From Pseudomonas arsenicoxydans (GTDB lineage Bacteria > Pseudomonadota > Gammaproteobacteria > Pseudomonadales > Pseudomonadaceae): a DNA stretch of 64,000 bases. Of this stretch, positions 52,280 to 60,388 are shown piece after piece. Each line of letters starts with the position of its first letter. Position 1 is the stretch's first letter. The position numbers and the translations under genes were made by a program. The DNA lies in NCBI RefSeq assembly GCF_006438915.1, contig NZ_RCZE01000012.1, positions 186,001 to 250,000 of the forward strand. The letters run 5' to 3'. The notes beneath the pieces are model-generated. The model was not told the DNA's origin and did no database searches. It worked only from the letters and a program-made list of their open reading frames with translations.

Positions 52280-53749
52280 ATGCCTGCACTATCAGCATTG
52301 TTTAGGCGCCTACATCGGGAAGCAGCTGACTCAGTTGTGCCGACGAGACAACCCAATCTCCTGCGCTGGTTTTCGATCATCAGCTTCATCCTGATCAGCG
52401 CGATAGCTTTTGGGCTGGGTTCAGTATCGACTCGCTTCCTGGTCATCGAAAGCCTGGAGCGCGACGCGCTGCTGTCGGCGCAATTTATTCAGACCATCGC
52501 TGTGGGTGAAATCCGTCACCACGGGTTGTCCGGGATGCGGATGGGTGACGTTTTGGCAGCCACCCCATATGGAATGCTGTCGGAAGAAATGGCGCTGAAT
52601 CGGCACTGTGCCCGCTCCGAGTTCCTCGACCACCTTTCACACCTCCCGGATTCACTCCTGATTAGCATCTACTCGCCACTTAGGACGGTGATGTGGTCAA
52701 CCAATCCGCAACTGATTGGACAGAAAATCCTCAACGACGAAGCACTTGAAGCGGCATTCAGCTCGAAAGACAGGGTTTCCACCAAGTACAGCAATGCTGA
52801 TGAACGCCGTCCCGAACAGCAGTTTTTGCTCGCACCGAAAATGTTCTTCATCGAGAGCTACATCCCCCTTGTAGATGATCTGGGGAATACCCTGGCTGTG
52901 GTGGAAATTTATAAGGAACCAGCCGATTTGATCGAACGCCTTAACCGGGGCCACTGGATCATATGGCTGTCTACCGCACTGGGCGGTCTACTGCTTTATT
53001 TCGGGCTGTATTGGATCGTTCGACGGGCATCGATTCAGTTGGCCTCACAAGAGGCGCAACTCGTAGCCAACAAGACTTACGTGGGCTTGGTCGAGATGTC
53101 CACGGCAGTCGCCCATAGTTTGCGTAACCCCCTGGCCTGCATCCGCTCCAGCGCAGAACTGGCGAACGAAACGGAGGGCCAACCCGCCAAGAAGAACATC
53201 GACGATATTGTCAGCCAAGTGGATCGGATGTCGCAGTGGGTGCATGAACTGTTGCTGTGCTTGCGACCGATTCGTGGAGAAGCGGAACTGGTGGAGCCGA
53301 TGAATGTGGTACAGGCCACATTGGCCGGCTACAGCGCGCAACTGGCTCAATCAAGAATCCAGGTCGAGTTCAACAATGAGCCGACACCCCGGATCATCAG
53401 CAATCCACTTTTGCTTTCTCAAATTCTCAATAGCGTCATTGCCAATGCAATAGAGGCTATGCCGGGAGGCGGGAAGCTAACCATCCAGGCGAACGTGGAT
53501 GACACCCATCAGTGGCTGCATCTCATCATTGGTGACACCGGGGATGGAACGTCACGACAACAGGAAATGATGGCTTTCAAGACCTTCTACACCACCAAGC
53601 AAGGCAAGCTCGGTATAGGGCTGATCATGGTGAAGCAGATCATGGAAAATTTTGGTGGAGAAGCCAGTCTGACCCACCACGAAGACCAGGGAACATCAGT
53701 GCACCTGAGTTTCAGGGTTGTGGAAAGAAGAGCCAGTGGCTTGCGCTAG
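52280..53749 (+). CDS. Orphan NtrB-like sensor histidine kinase
   Basis: The 489-residue kinase has a transmembrane helix near 30-50, a periplasmic sensor of about 170 residues, a second helix near 230-250 and a cytoplasmic kinase core with H-box MSTAVAHSLRNPLACI. The ATP-binding part has NSVIANAIEAMPGG and a shortened G1 box DTGDGT. The AHSLRNPL form and short ATPase resemble kinases that pair with sigma-54 activators. No response regulator is adjacent, so the partner must be elsewhere. Its position between two metal-efflux loci suggests a metal signal, but that is inferred. Confidence 0.88.
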   Translation: MPALSALFRRLHREAADSVVPTRQPNLLRWFSIISFILISAIAFGLGSVSTRFLVIESLERDALLSAQFIQTIAVGEIRHHGLSGMRMGDVLAATPYGMLSEEMALNRHCARSEFLDHLSHLPDSLLISIYSPLRTVMWSTNPQLIGQKILNDEALEAAFSSKDRVSTKYSNADERRPEQQFLLAPKMFFIESYIPLVDDLGNTLAVVEIYKEPADLIERLNRGHWIIWLSTALGGLLLYFGLYWIVRRASIQLASQEAQLVANKTYVGLVEMSTAVAHSLRNPLACIRSSAELANETEGQPAKKNIDDIVSQVDRMSQWVHELLLCLRPIRGEAELVEPMNVVQATLAGYSAQLAQSRIQVEFNNEPTPRIISNPLLLSQILNSVIANAIEAMPGGGKLTIQANVDDTHQWLHLIIGDTGDGTSRQQEMMAFKTFYTTKQGKLGIGLIMVKQIMENFGGEASLTHHEDQGTSVHLSFRVVERRASGLR

Positions 53750-54087
53750 TCTTCGCGCAAAAGCTCCTCCAGACCGGCAGACAGTGGCATGACGGAAAAT
53801 GCACTGACGCGGGCTCTTCCCGTGTTGCCAGCGGGCACCCAAATCCTGGAAAACAACAATGCGGCAATGATACGAGGAACCTGGCCCACAACCTCACGCC
53901 AATCTTTCGTCAGCAACCCAAGGTTCAACATGAACCAATGAGATTTTGCATGAGCCAATGGCATACGCTGCGTGAGGATATGAGAGCGCTCCAGCCAGCG
54001 GTACGCCGTCTGGTAGTCTTTGGCCCGCATGGCTATCCCTGCCTCATGAAAGGCCTCCGCGATGGCGCTTCGCAAAACCTCTCTCAT
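53746..54087 (-). CDS. DUF3703 family protein
   Basis: The 113-residue soluble protein has the DUF3703 pattern: LRSAIAEAFHEAGIAMRAKD, YRWLERSHILTQRMPLAHAK, SHWFMLNLGLLTKDWREVVG and NTGRARVS. The helical His/Trp-rich first part looks like a small TPR-type bundle. Members often lie beside heavy-metal efflux genes, as here next to the CadA ATPase. GAGGTG lies before the ATG. Its end overlaps the kinase gene on the other strand by four bases. The biochemical role is unknown. Confidence 0.85.
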   Translation of the reverse strand: MREVLRSAIAEAFHEAGIAMRAKDYQTAYRWLERSHILTQRMPLAHAKSHWFMLNLGLLTKDWREVVGQVPRIIAALLFSRIWVPAGNTGRARVSAFSVMPLSAGLEELLRED

Positions 54088-54100
54088 GCAGCACCTCGCT

Positions 54101-56635
54101 CTATTTCTTCAGCAATCGGAGCCCGTTGAGCACCACGAGCAAGCTCACCCCAACGTCTGCAAACACAGCCATCCACATGGTGGCCAGCCCCATCAGAGTG
54201 AACACAAGAAAAACGGCCTTGATACCTAAGGCGAAGAAAATGTTTTGCTTGAGAATCGCAGCAGTCTGGCGTGACAAGCGAACAAAGGCCGGAATCTTGC
54301 GCAGGTCGTCATCCATCAACGCAACGTCTGCCGTTTCAATGGCTGTTCCCGTACCAGCGGCGGCCATAGCAAAACCGATCTGGGACTTGGCCAGAGCCGG
54401 TGCATCGTTTATCCCATCACCCACCATCCCCACCACGTGGTTACGGTTCTGCAACTCACCAATAGCAGCGAGTTTGTCGGCGGGCAGCAAGTTTCCTCGC
54501 GCCTCATCAATCCCGACTCGTTGAGCAATTGATTCAGCCGTGTGCGAATTGTCACCTGTGAGCATCATGGTCTTGATGCCCAGCTCATGAAGCTCTTTGA
54601 TCGCGGTCTGGCTAGAATCCTTCACCGTATCGGCCACAGCAAACAATGCAAAAACCTGAGTGGCACTGGTCAACGCCACCACCGTTTTCCCCTGACGTTC
54701 CAGCTGATTCAGCGAGGTCTCCAGCTGCGGCGCATCCAGCCCCAACTCCTCGATCAGGCGATGATTACCCAGGTGATAAAGCTGCCCTTCGATCAAGCCC
54801 TTGACCCCACGACCGGGAAGAGCCTCAAAGTGTTCTACCTGCTGGAGCGTTGATGCGTCTAGGCTTTCGTGTCTGGCGATGGCCTGCGAAACCGGGTGAT
54901 CCGAGCGAACACCCAGGCTGGCGGCAATAATCTGGGGAGCTACTGCTGGCATCTCGGCCAGTGGTATGTAATCGGTCTGAACTGGCTTGCCGTGGGTGAT
55001 GGTGCCGGTTTTATCAAGCGCGACGAAACTTAGCTTGGCGCCAATTTCCAGGTAGACGCCGCCTTTAACCAAAATGCCTTTGCGAGCCGCTGCCGCCAAA
55101 CCACTGACGATGGACACCGGAGTGGAAATGACCAGCGCACAAGGGCAAGCAACCACCAGAAGCACCAGTGCACGATAGATCCAGTCAGTCCACAATCCGC
55201 CCATAAACAGTGGTGGGAATACCGCAATCGCGACGGCGAAGAAGAACACCCCAGGCGTATAAATCTTGGCGAATTTATCGACGAACCGCTGGGTCGGTGC
55301 CCGCGAACTTTGGGCTTCTTCAACCGCATGAATGATTCGAGCCAGCGTCGTATTGTCGGCCTCAGCCGTCACGCGATACTCGAAGGAACCAGATTCATTG
55401 ATGGAGCCGGCATACACAGGATCATCGACAACTTTCTCGATGGGCAGGCTCTCCCCCGTGATAGGTGCCTGGTTGACAGTAGAGTTTCCGGAGGAGACAT
55501 CGCCATCCAGGCCGATACGTTCGCCGGGGCGTACCCGAACCAAGGCACCGATCTCGACCGTTTTTACATCGACTTCCACCCAGGTGCCATCCGACTGGCG
55601 CACGGTTGCCCGATCCGGGGTCAAGTCCATCAACCCCTTGATCGCATTGCGTGCACGATCCAACGATTTTGCTTCGACCATTTCGGCGACGGTAAACAGA
55701 AACATGACCATCGCCGCTTCCGGCCACTGCCCGATCAACACCGCACCGGTCACCGCGATGCTCATCAAGGCATTGATGTTCAGGTTGAGGTGTTTGATCG
55801 AGATCCAGCCCTTCTTGTAAGTCGACGGGCCACAGAGCGCGATGGCGAGTAACGCGACGACCGCTATCACCCATTCCGGGGCCGATTGGGAGAAGTGCAA
55901 GACTTCTGCGCCTACAGCAGCAACACCAGCCAGCGCCAATGGCCACCAGCTGCTTTTACGCTGTGATGCGGCCTGAGGTTCGACTTGCGCAGCATTCGCG
56001 TCGGGTGCCTTGCTCTCAGCCGTTAACGGTTCGGCGTGCATGCCCAGCGATGCCACAACTGATTCGATACCCAAGGTGTCCGGCAGTTCGTGCCAGACGC
56101 CCAGAGTACGGTTCATCATGTTGAACTCAAGCTTCTGAATGCCGCTCATCTTCGCGAGCTTCCCCTCGATCATCGTCTGCTCAGAAGGACAGCACATTTG
56201 CCCGATACGGAAACTACTGAAGCGAGCGGTGTCGCTGGCATTTTCGGGAATCACTTTTGCTATGCAAACGCTGGAGCCATCCGCACCAGATGGTGGGCAG
56301 CAGGCGTTGGTAAAGAGATCGTTACCAACCTGGGCGACTGGTTTACTCGGTTCGGCCAAGGCGAACAAAGTGGATTCCGGTTTGACAGCAGAGCAGCTTG
56401 ATTTACCGCCGTCCACAGCTGGAGAGCAACAACCGGTGCCTTCTGCTTTAGAAGGCACTGGGCTGACGTCCGAGGTTTTCGGAGCGCAGCAACTGCTCTT
56501 AGACTGACTTTGGACTGTGTTCGTATCGCAAGTCGTCGCGGCGGGTGCACAACAACCTGTTGGCGCTGCCGGGTCAAAAACCTCAACGCCGGCATCACTT
56601 TTCGTTGTTTGCTCATCACCGCAACAGCTTTTCAT
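54101..56635 (-). CDS. cadA: Cd/Zn/Pb P1B-type ATPase with Cys-pair-rich N-terminus
   Basis: The 844-residue P-type ATPase has motifs VACPCALV in the sixth helix, DKTGTITHG with the phosphorylated Asp, HPVSQAI, and GDGINDAPALA. The N-terminal 150 residues are unusual: six CC pairs (positions 4-5, 28-29, 49-50, 69-70, 112-113 and 148-149) precede a degenerate HMA domain where CCPSE replaces the common CxxC. The pairs probably bind thiophilic metal. It exports Cd, Zn or Pb from the cytoplasm. A MerR-type operator about 40 bases upstream points to CadR control. The ATG here has GAGAGTGG ahead. Confidence 0.95.
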   Translation of the reverse strand: MKSCCGDEQTTKSDAGVEVFDPAAPTGCCAPAATTCDTNTVQSQSKSSCCAPKTSDVSPVPSKAEGTGCCSPAVDGGKSSCSAVKPESTLFALAEPSKPVAQVGNDLFTNACCPPSGADGSSVCIAKVIPENASDTARFSSFRIGQMCCPSEQTMIEGKLAKMSGIQKLEFNMMNRTLGVWHELPDTLGIESVVASLGMHAEPLTAESKAPDANAAQVEPQAASQRKSSWWPLALAGVAAVGAEVLHFSQSAPEWVIAVVALLAIALCGPSTYKKGWISIKHLNLNINALMSIAVTGAVLIGQWPEAAMVMFLFTVAEMVEAKSLDRARNAIKGLMDLTPDRATVRQSDGTWVEVDVKTVEIGALVRVRPGERIGLDGDVSSGNSTVNQAPITGESLPIEKVVDDPVYAGSINESGSFEYRVTAEADNTTLARIIHAVEEAQSSRAPTQRFVDKFAKIYTPGVFFFAVAIAVFPPLFMGGLWTDWIYRALVLLVVACPCALVISTPVSIVSGLAAAARKGILVKGGVYLEIGAKLSFVALDKTGTITHGKPVQTDYIPLAEMPAVAPQIIAASLGVRSDHPVSQAIARHESLDASTLQQVEHFEALPGRGVKGLIEGQLYHLGNHRLIEELGLDAPQLETSLNQLERQGKTVVALTSATQVFALFAVADTVKDSSQTAIKELHELGIKTMMLTGDNSHTAESIAQRVGIDEARGNLLPADKLAAIGELQNRNHVVGMVGDGINDAPALAKSQIGFAMAAAGTGTAIETADVALMDDDLRKIPAFVRLSRQTAAILKQNIFFALGIKAVFLVFTLMGLATMWMAVFADVGVSLLVVLNGLRLLKK

Positions 56636-56671
56636 AAGGCCACTCTCCACAAGTCATGGTGAAGAGTGAAC

Positions 56672-56695
56672 ACCCTATAGCCACTATAAGGTCAA
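56672..56695 (-). promoter_or_regulatory. CadR-type operator/promoter of cadA
   Basis: TTGACCTTATAGTGGCTATA followed by GGGT, read on the minus strand toward cadA, has a -35 TTGACC overlapping an imperfect palindrome ACC(C)TATAG...CTATAAGGT, the form of CadR/PbrR (MerR-family) sites with a long spacer. A second, related site stands before the dsbB gene and cadR. Confidence 0.85.
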
Positions 56696-56743
56696 GCGAA
56701 TTATCGATAACGCCGAGCATCGTTCAGCGCGACAATTTCGTGC

Positions 56744-57388
56744 TTACCGCGACTGGTTGATTTCGCTCCAAATCAGATCGTAGAGCTGCTGAGCACCAAA
56801 GTTGGTCAATGGCTTACCGTTAACGAAAAATGTCGGTGTTCCGCTTACGCCTACAGTTTTCGCATCGGCGGCATCTCTTTCTATCGTGGCGGTGATATCC
56901 GGCGACATCATGTCCTCACGAGCCTTGGTCACGTCCAAGCCTGCTTGAGCCGCTGCGTCCCATGCTGCTGATGCTTGAGCGTCATCATGCCACTGCGGTT
57001 GGGCTGCCAGGACAGCTTCAAGCACCGGAGCAAATACACCCTGTTTACGCGCGGCCTCAAGAAGCCGGATGGCTTCTTCAGACCCTACGTGAAGCTTCAC
57101 ATAGCGCAGCACCAAACGAACATCGGCTGGGTGCTGGGACATCATTTTTTTGACGATGGGGTAAAAAGCACGGCAGCTTTCACAAGAAGGGTCAAAGAAC
57201 TCGACAACGGTCACCGGGGCGTTGGCAGGGCCAAAACTTGGCGAATTAAAGCGAACGAGTGAGCTGGTTTGAGGCACAGGTGCTGTGGCTTGGGGCACCG
57301 TGGCGGCGCGATTATAAAAAAATGCGGCGACGGCAAAGCCGACGATGGCTACGAAGCTGATGGAGAGGACGACGGCGCGTTTGCTCAT
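56744..57388 (-). CDS. DsbA-like periplasmic thiol oxidase
   Basis: The 214-residue protein has an N-terminal signal anchor, then a thioredoxin/DsbA fold with FFDPSCESCRAFYP, whose CESC pair is the redox site, and a cis-Pro region GVSGTPTFFVNG. It should form disulfides in the periplasm. It overlaps the DsbB-like gene by four bases (ATGA) and lies under the CadR-type promoter, so it probably belongs to the cadmium response, for example by restoring thiols of exported proteins. The family member is not the housekeeping DsbA; its C-terminal part resembles BdbD-type proteins. Confidence 0.88.
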   Translation of the reverse strand: MSKRAVVLSISFVAIVGFAVAAFFYNRAATVPQATAPVPQTSSLVRFNSPSFGPANAPVTVVEFFDPSCESCRAFYPIVKKMMSQHPADVRLVLRYVKLHVGSEEAIRLLEAARKQGVFAPVLEAVLAAQPQWHDDAQASAAWDAAAQAGLDVTKAREDMMSPDITATIERDAADAKTVGVSGTPTFFVNGKPLTNFGAQQLYDLIWSEINQSR

Positions 57389-57825
57389 ACGGTAAATCTC
57401 CGACGGATGAGAACAAGAAGAATGATCAAGAGGCTAAATACGCCCAGCGATAACAACGGCAGCGGAACACCACTGAGGATGGTCATATCAGCGCCAGAGC
57501 AGGATGGGCCCGCGCCACAGGGCTTGATGCTTTCGGGGATCAGTCCGAAATACAGCAGGTTGTGATACAGCGCGATGAGCCATCCCATAACAGCTAGTGG
57601 CAATGCATAACGCCAAACACCTGTGTCCGATAAATAACAAGCAACGCCCAATACAAGGACGAGCGGAAACATGAAGGCTCTTTGAAACCAACAAAGTACA
57701 CAGGGCAGTTGCCCCATTACTTCGCCAACGAATAACACGGCGATTGTTGATACCAGTGCAAGCAACCAGGCACAGAGCAGGAGCGCCCAACCACCGGATT
57801 GACGCTGTTGTATGGGGGTTTCCAT
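57385..57825 (-). CDS. DsbB/BdbC-like quinone-linked thiol oxidase
   Basis: The 146-residue membrane protein has four transmembrane segments and two redox cysteine pairs: LPCVLCWFQRA (CVLC) after the first helix and KPCGAGPSC near the C-terminus. This is the DsbB/BdbC arrangement that passes electrons from the DsbA partner to quinone. It is the first gene of a two-gene operon with the DsbA-like gene. It lies directly downstream of a CadR-type operator that also faces cadR. Confidence 0.9.
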   Translation of the reverse strand: METPIQQRQSGGWALLLCAWLLALVSTIAVLFVGEVMGQLPCVLCWFQRAFMFPLVLVLGVACYLSDTGVWRYALPLAVMGWLIALYHNLLYFGLIPESIKPCGAGPSCSGADMTILSGVPLPLLSLGVFSLLIILLVLIRRRFTV

Positions 57826-57891
57826 GAGATTCAGTCCGTTTTTCTGTTGAGCGCGCGCAGATTCGCTTATCGCCTAAGGCGAGTAGAATGA

Positions 57892-57917
57892 AGGTTCTAG
57901 CAACTATAAGGTCAAGC
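57892..57917 (-). promoter_or_regulatory. CadR-type operator between dsbB-like gene and cadR
   Basis: On the minus strand TTGACCTTATAGTTGCTAGA contains a -35 TTGACC followed by a palindrome-like CTTATAGTTGCTAGAACC, matching the cadA site above over most positions. It lies nine bases before cadR, which reads away from it, and about 70 bases before the dsbB-like gene, so it should control both directions. Confidence 0.85.
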
Positions 57918-57920
57918 GAA

Positions 57921-58328
57921 ATGAGTTCGACCACTTACACAGTCGGTGCCTTGGCGAAGGCGACCGATACCAAAGCGGTAACCATCCGCTATTACGAGCA
58001 GGTCGGCCTGCTGCCTTCCGCAGGGCGTTCAGCATCGGGCTATCGCTTCTACACGGACGAGGAGCGAGACCGTCTACTGTTCATACGCCGTAGCCGCGCA
58101 CTGGGCTTCAGCCTTGACGATGTTCGAGAGTTGTTGGGTTTTGCTGATAAACGCGACGCCTCCTGCGCCAGGGTGGACGCGAAAGTCGAAGGGCAGTTAG
58201 AGCAGGTTCGAATGCGCATCCGAGACCTGCAAGGCTTGGAGGCGGAATTGGAGCGTTTGATTGCTTGTTGCGAGGGAGGCGTGATCGAGCAATGCCGCAT
58301 TATCGAGTCGATGTCGAACCGTGGTTAG
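57921..58328 (+). CDS. cadR: MerR-family Cd/Pb regulator CadR
   Basis: The 135-residue regulator has the MerR winged-helix start YTVGALAKATDTKAVTIRYYEQVGLL, PSAGRSASGYRFYTDEERDR, and a long dimer helix ending in ELERLIACCEGGVIEQC. The ligand cysteines (Cys in DKRDASCARVD and the CC pair near the end) match CadR/PbrR proteins that sense cadmium or lead. It activates a CadA promoter with an over-long spacer and is likely autoregulated through the site just upstream. I used the ATG after AAGGTCAAGCGAA; the one 33 bases earlier lies inside the operator. Confidence 0.93.
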   Translation: MSSTTYTVGALAKATDTKAVTIRYYEQVGLLPSAGRSASGYRFYTDEERDRLLFIRRSRALGFSLDDVRELLGFADKRDASCARVDAKVEGQLEQVRMRIRDLQGLEAELERLIACCEGGVIEQCRIIESMSNRG

Positions 58329-58517
58329 GTCTGGAGAGGAATGTGTTCAAAGAGCTGCTGTTCAAGCAGTCGAGGTATTTTTGCGTTGGGTCGAGCCAAT
58401 TCGCTCACGTTAGTTAGCAACCGGAAAAGCAGTCACTCATTTACACCCCTCTGTGTAAATACAGCTCTGCCCCGTCCAACGCCGCCTTGTTTCGCCACCA
58501 GGCACTTTACGAGCCAA

Positions 58518-58585
58518 AAACAAAAACGCCCTCGAAGGGCCCTTTGTACTCAAACCAAACTCACTATGTCAGCCAGAACTCAAAG
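58518..58585 (-). repeat. mvaT gene-end/terminator repeat, copy C (degraded)
   Basis: On the minus strand this gives ..FEFWLT-stop where the other copies read ESWLTK-stop, then the same GAGTTTGGTTTGAGTACAAA core and a GGGCCC-type hairpin with a mutated stem. It is the most changed of four copies. It stands about 190 bases after cadR. Confidence 0.75.
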
Positions 58586-58728
58586 GTAGGCGCCTATTTA
58601 TAGCGAGGAAAGGCGCTACTCGGGGCTGAGTGGAACACGCTCGGATGGCGCTGGGTTGAATCTCGATGACCCTCTTCAACTGGAGTTTCTGGGGTGTTCA
58701 GTAACGCATCCAAACCGGTCAGAAACGA

Positions 58729-58776
58729 AACGTGACATGTCACATTCGAAAACTGAATGAAAACGTGACAGTCACG
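58729..58776 (+). promoter_or_regulatory. Paired GTGACA palindromes, 33-base spacing
   Basis: AACGTGACATGTCAC and AACGTGACAGTCACG are two near-identical short palindromes whose starts are 33 bases apart, about three helical turns. Such same-face pairs are typical for a dimeric regulator. No gene lies right next to them, and I cannot name the protein. Confidence 0.45.
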
Positions 58777-59175
58777 CTAAGCCACCTACAACCCCGCGTG
58801 ACGAGCAACGCTTACAACCTGCTAGGTGCCACTACAAAAAACATAAAAACGCTAATGGAGGCCCCACAGGAGCTTTTGGTTGATTTTCTGTGAATACATA
58901 CAGTACGATGCTTCACATTGGATCCGTGGAGAACCTAGGGCCCGTGCTGAAACGTTTTTTTGAGATGTTGGACAGTAGGTTTGGTTAACACCTCTAACAA
59001 AACACCACATGACGTGCAAAAATCAACGCACCACCACAACATGTAGTGTTTTTGGGTTATTATGATTTCAAAGGCAGCAGCTCACTGAGCAAGAAGCTTC
59101 GAATGACTGTTGTAAAGAAGGGATTTAGGGCTGATTGCCCATGTAATTAACGCGGAGATTTTCTCCGCAAAAGAA

Positions 59176-59210
59176 AAAGCCCCGCCTGCTCAATGAGCAG
59201 ACAGGGCTTT
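59176..59210 (-). terminator. Minus-strand Rho-independent terminator
   Basis: AAAGCCCTGTCTGCTCATTG, then AGCAGGCGGGGCTTTTTC on the minus strand, is a 13-bp stem followed by a T-rich run. No minus-strand protein gene ends here, so it may close a small RNA that begins within the roughly 150 bases to the right. Confidence 0.7.
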
Positions 59211-59432
59211 CAGCGCGCACCAAGGGGAAGTTTTCGAAGGGCCTACCCAAGGGCGCATCAACCACAGTCCAGAAAGGAAAGCGGTTAGGGGAACGAATAG
59301 TATGGATTCGCTCGAGGTCACACAACTACTTTTTAGGTCTACGCGACCGAAGGGTCAAGTGCTTGAGCGAAAAATACTACCGTCCCCTCTCTCCTTCTGA
59401 TTTGGGCTGAATACACCTCTATATGGTGATTT

Positions 59433-59573
59433 ATGCAAACCCCAGAGTCAGACGATTACGAATACATCTACTGCCGTTTCCGCCGCTGCGGAAAAAAGCT
59501 GCTTGATGCCCGAGCATATGGGCTGCAAGCCTGGCGCCTACGTGTACGTCGCAAAAAAGGAGATCAGCAATGA
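59433..59573 (+). CDS. 46-residue basic protein
   Basis: This small gene encodes 46 residues starting MQTPESDDYEYIYCRFRRCG, followed by a basic part (WRLRVRRKK). Cys14 and Cys19 could bind metal. The stop overlaps the start of the next gene (ATGA), and GGTGA lies three bases before its ATG. Very basic proteins of this size could bind nucleic acid. It is a coupled pair with the next gene; no function is known. Confidence 0.55.
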   Translation: MQTPESDDYEYIYCRFRRCGKKLLDARAYGLQAWRLRVRRKKGDQQ

Positions 59574-59818
59574 GCAAAAACTCAAAGAAATCCTCACCCG
59601 GCGTTTCATCCCTCGCTTCAAAAGTATTAAGGGACAGTCAATCGTCAGCAATTGCCAAGAGCTTGGCTGCATCTGTCATCTCTCAGGCTGATCCCGATAA
59701 GCAAACAGGAGCGGGGATGGAAGCTAAAGCTAGCCAAGCCTTGCAGGACAAGAGATCGTCGGAAACGACTCGAACGCTAGCTGCTTCGGTTGTATCGCAG
59801 TCATCTAACGACCGATGA
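59570..59818 (+). CDS. 82-residue Ser/Lys/Ala-rich hypothetical protein
   Basis: The product MSKNSKKSSPGVSSLASKVL.. is a low-complexity hydrophilic protein with two similar halves (KSLAASVISQ and RTLAASVVSQ), each with a preceding charged stretch, so it contains an internal duplication of about 45 residues. Proteins of this type are common in Pseudomonas, and their job is unknown. AAAGGAG lies upstream of the ATG, which overlaps the previous stop. A terminator follows. Confidence 0.65.
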   Translation: MSKNSKKSSPGVSSLASKVLRDSQSSAIAKSLAASVISQADPDKQTGAGMEAKASQALQDKRSSETTRTLAASVVSQSSNDR

Positions 59819-59832
59819 GGTAGCACCTAATT

Positions 59833-59864
59833 AAGCCCGGCCAACTGACCGGGCTTTTTTTCAC
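59833..59864 (+). terminator. Terminator after the 46/82-residue gene pair
   Basis: AAGCCCGGCCAACTGACCGG followed by GCTTTTTTTT is a GC-rich hairpin with an eight-base T tract, 14 bases after the stop codon. This is a textbook Rho-independent terminator. Confidence 0.9.
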
Positions 59865-60045
59865 ACAAAACTAGCCGTTTTGACTTTCCCGTCTGAGTCA
59901 TTGTGATGATTGCTCAAATCAGACACGGCGCCTCATCAACTCCGCCGCATACAAAAATCTGGACACTACAACTCGACTGTCCCACCACCCTGAGTGCACA
60001 GAGCTCGGCCAGGCTTACTATGTATTTGCTCTCAATATCAGCTTT

Positions 60046-60125
60046 AAAACAAAAAAAGGCCCACAGGGGCCTTTTTGTACTCAAACCAAGATCACTTGGT
60101 CAGCCAGGACTCGACGGCACGCGGA
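60046..60125 (-). repeat. mvaT gene-end/terminator repeat, copy D
   Basis: The minus strand encodes ..PRAVESWLTK-stop, close to the MvaT C-terminus, and then the core TTTGGTTTGAGTACAAAAAGGCC with a GGCCCCTGTGGGCC-type hairpin. As with the other copies, the gene body is absent. It lies about 270 bases before the pirin gene. Confidence 0.75.
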
Positions 60126-60388
60126 TGATACACCTGAGCAAATGCTAGCTCCGGGCTCGAAGAAAACCCACCGCTCTTATGTTTGGGCTTACGCCACCAG
60201 CCACTGCGAAACAGCCGATGTCTTGTATGACTTCAGCCCCTGCCGCGCCGGTGAGCATGCTCGTATGGCCAAGGCTCAGTCCTGCAGAAACCATCGAGAA
60301 GCTCGATTCTTTTCGTCAAATTTTATCGTTTTTACGCCTCGCTGAACCGAACTAAGCTGTCTGCCTTTAAAAATTTTGGCAGCAGATC

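Larger units (their letters stand above)
58329..59432. other. Gene-poor 1.1-kb region
   Basis: No supported protein gene lies in this stretch. It holds, left to right, a short TTTACAC/GTGTAAA hairpin (near 58,440), mvaT-repeat copy C, a pair of GTGACA palindromes, an AT-rich section and a minus-strand terminator. The terminator could end a small RNA encoded on the minus strand. Open frames here give unlikely translations. Confidence 0.5.
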
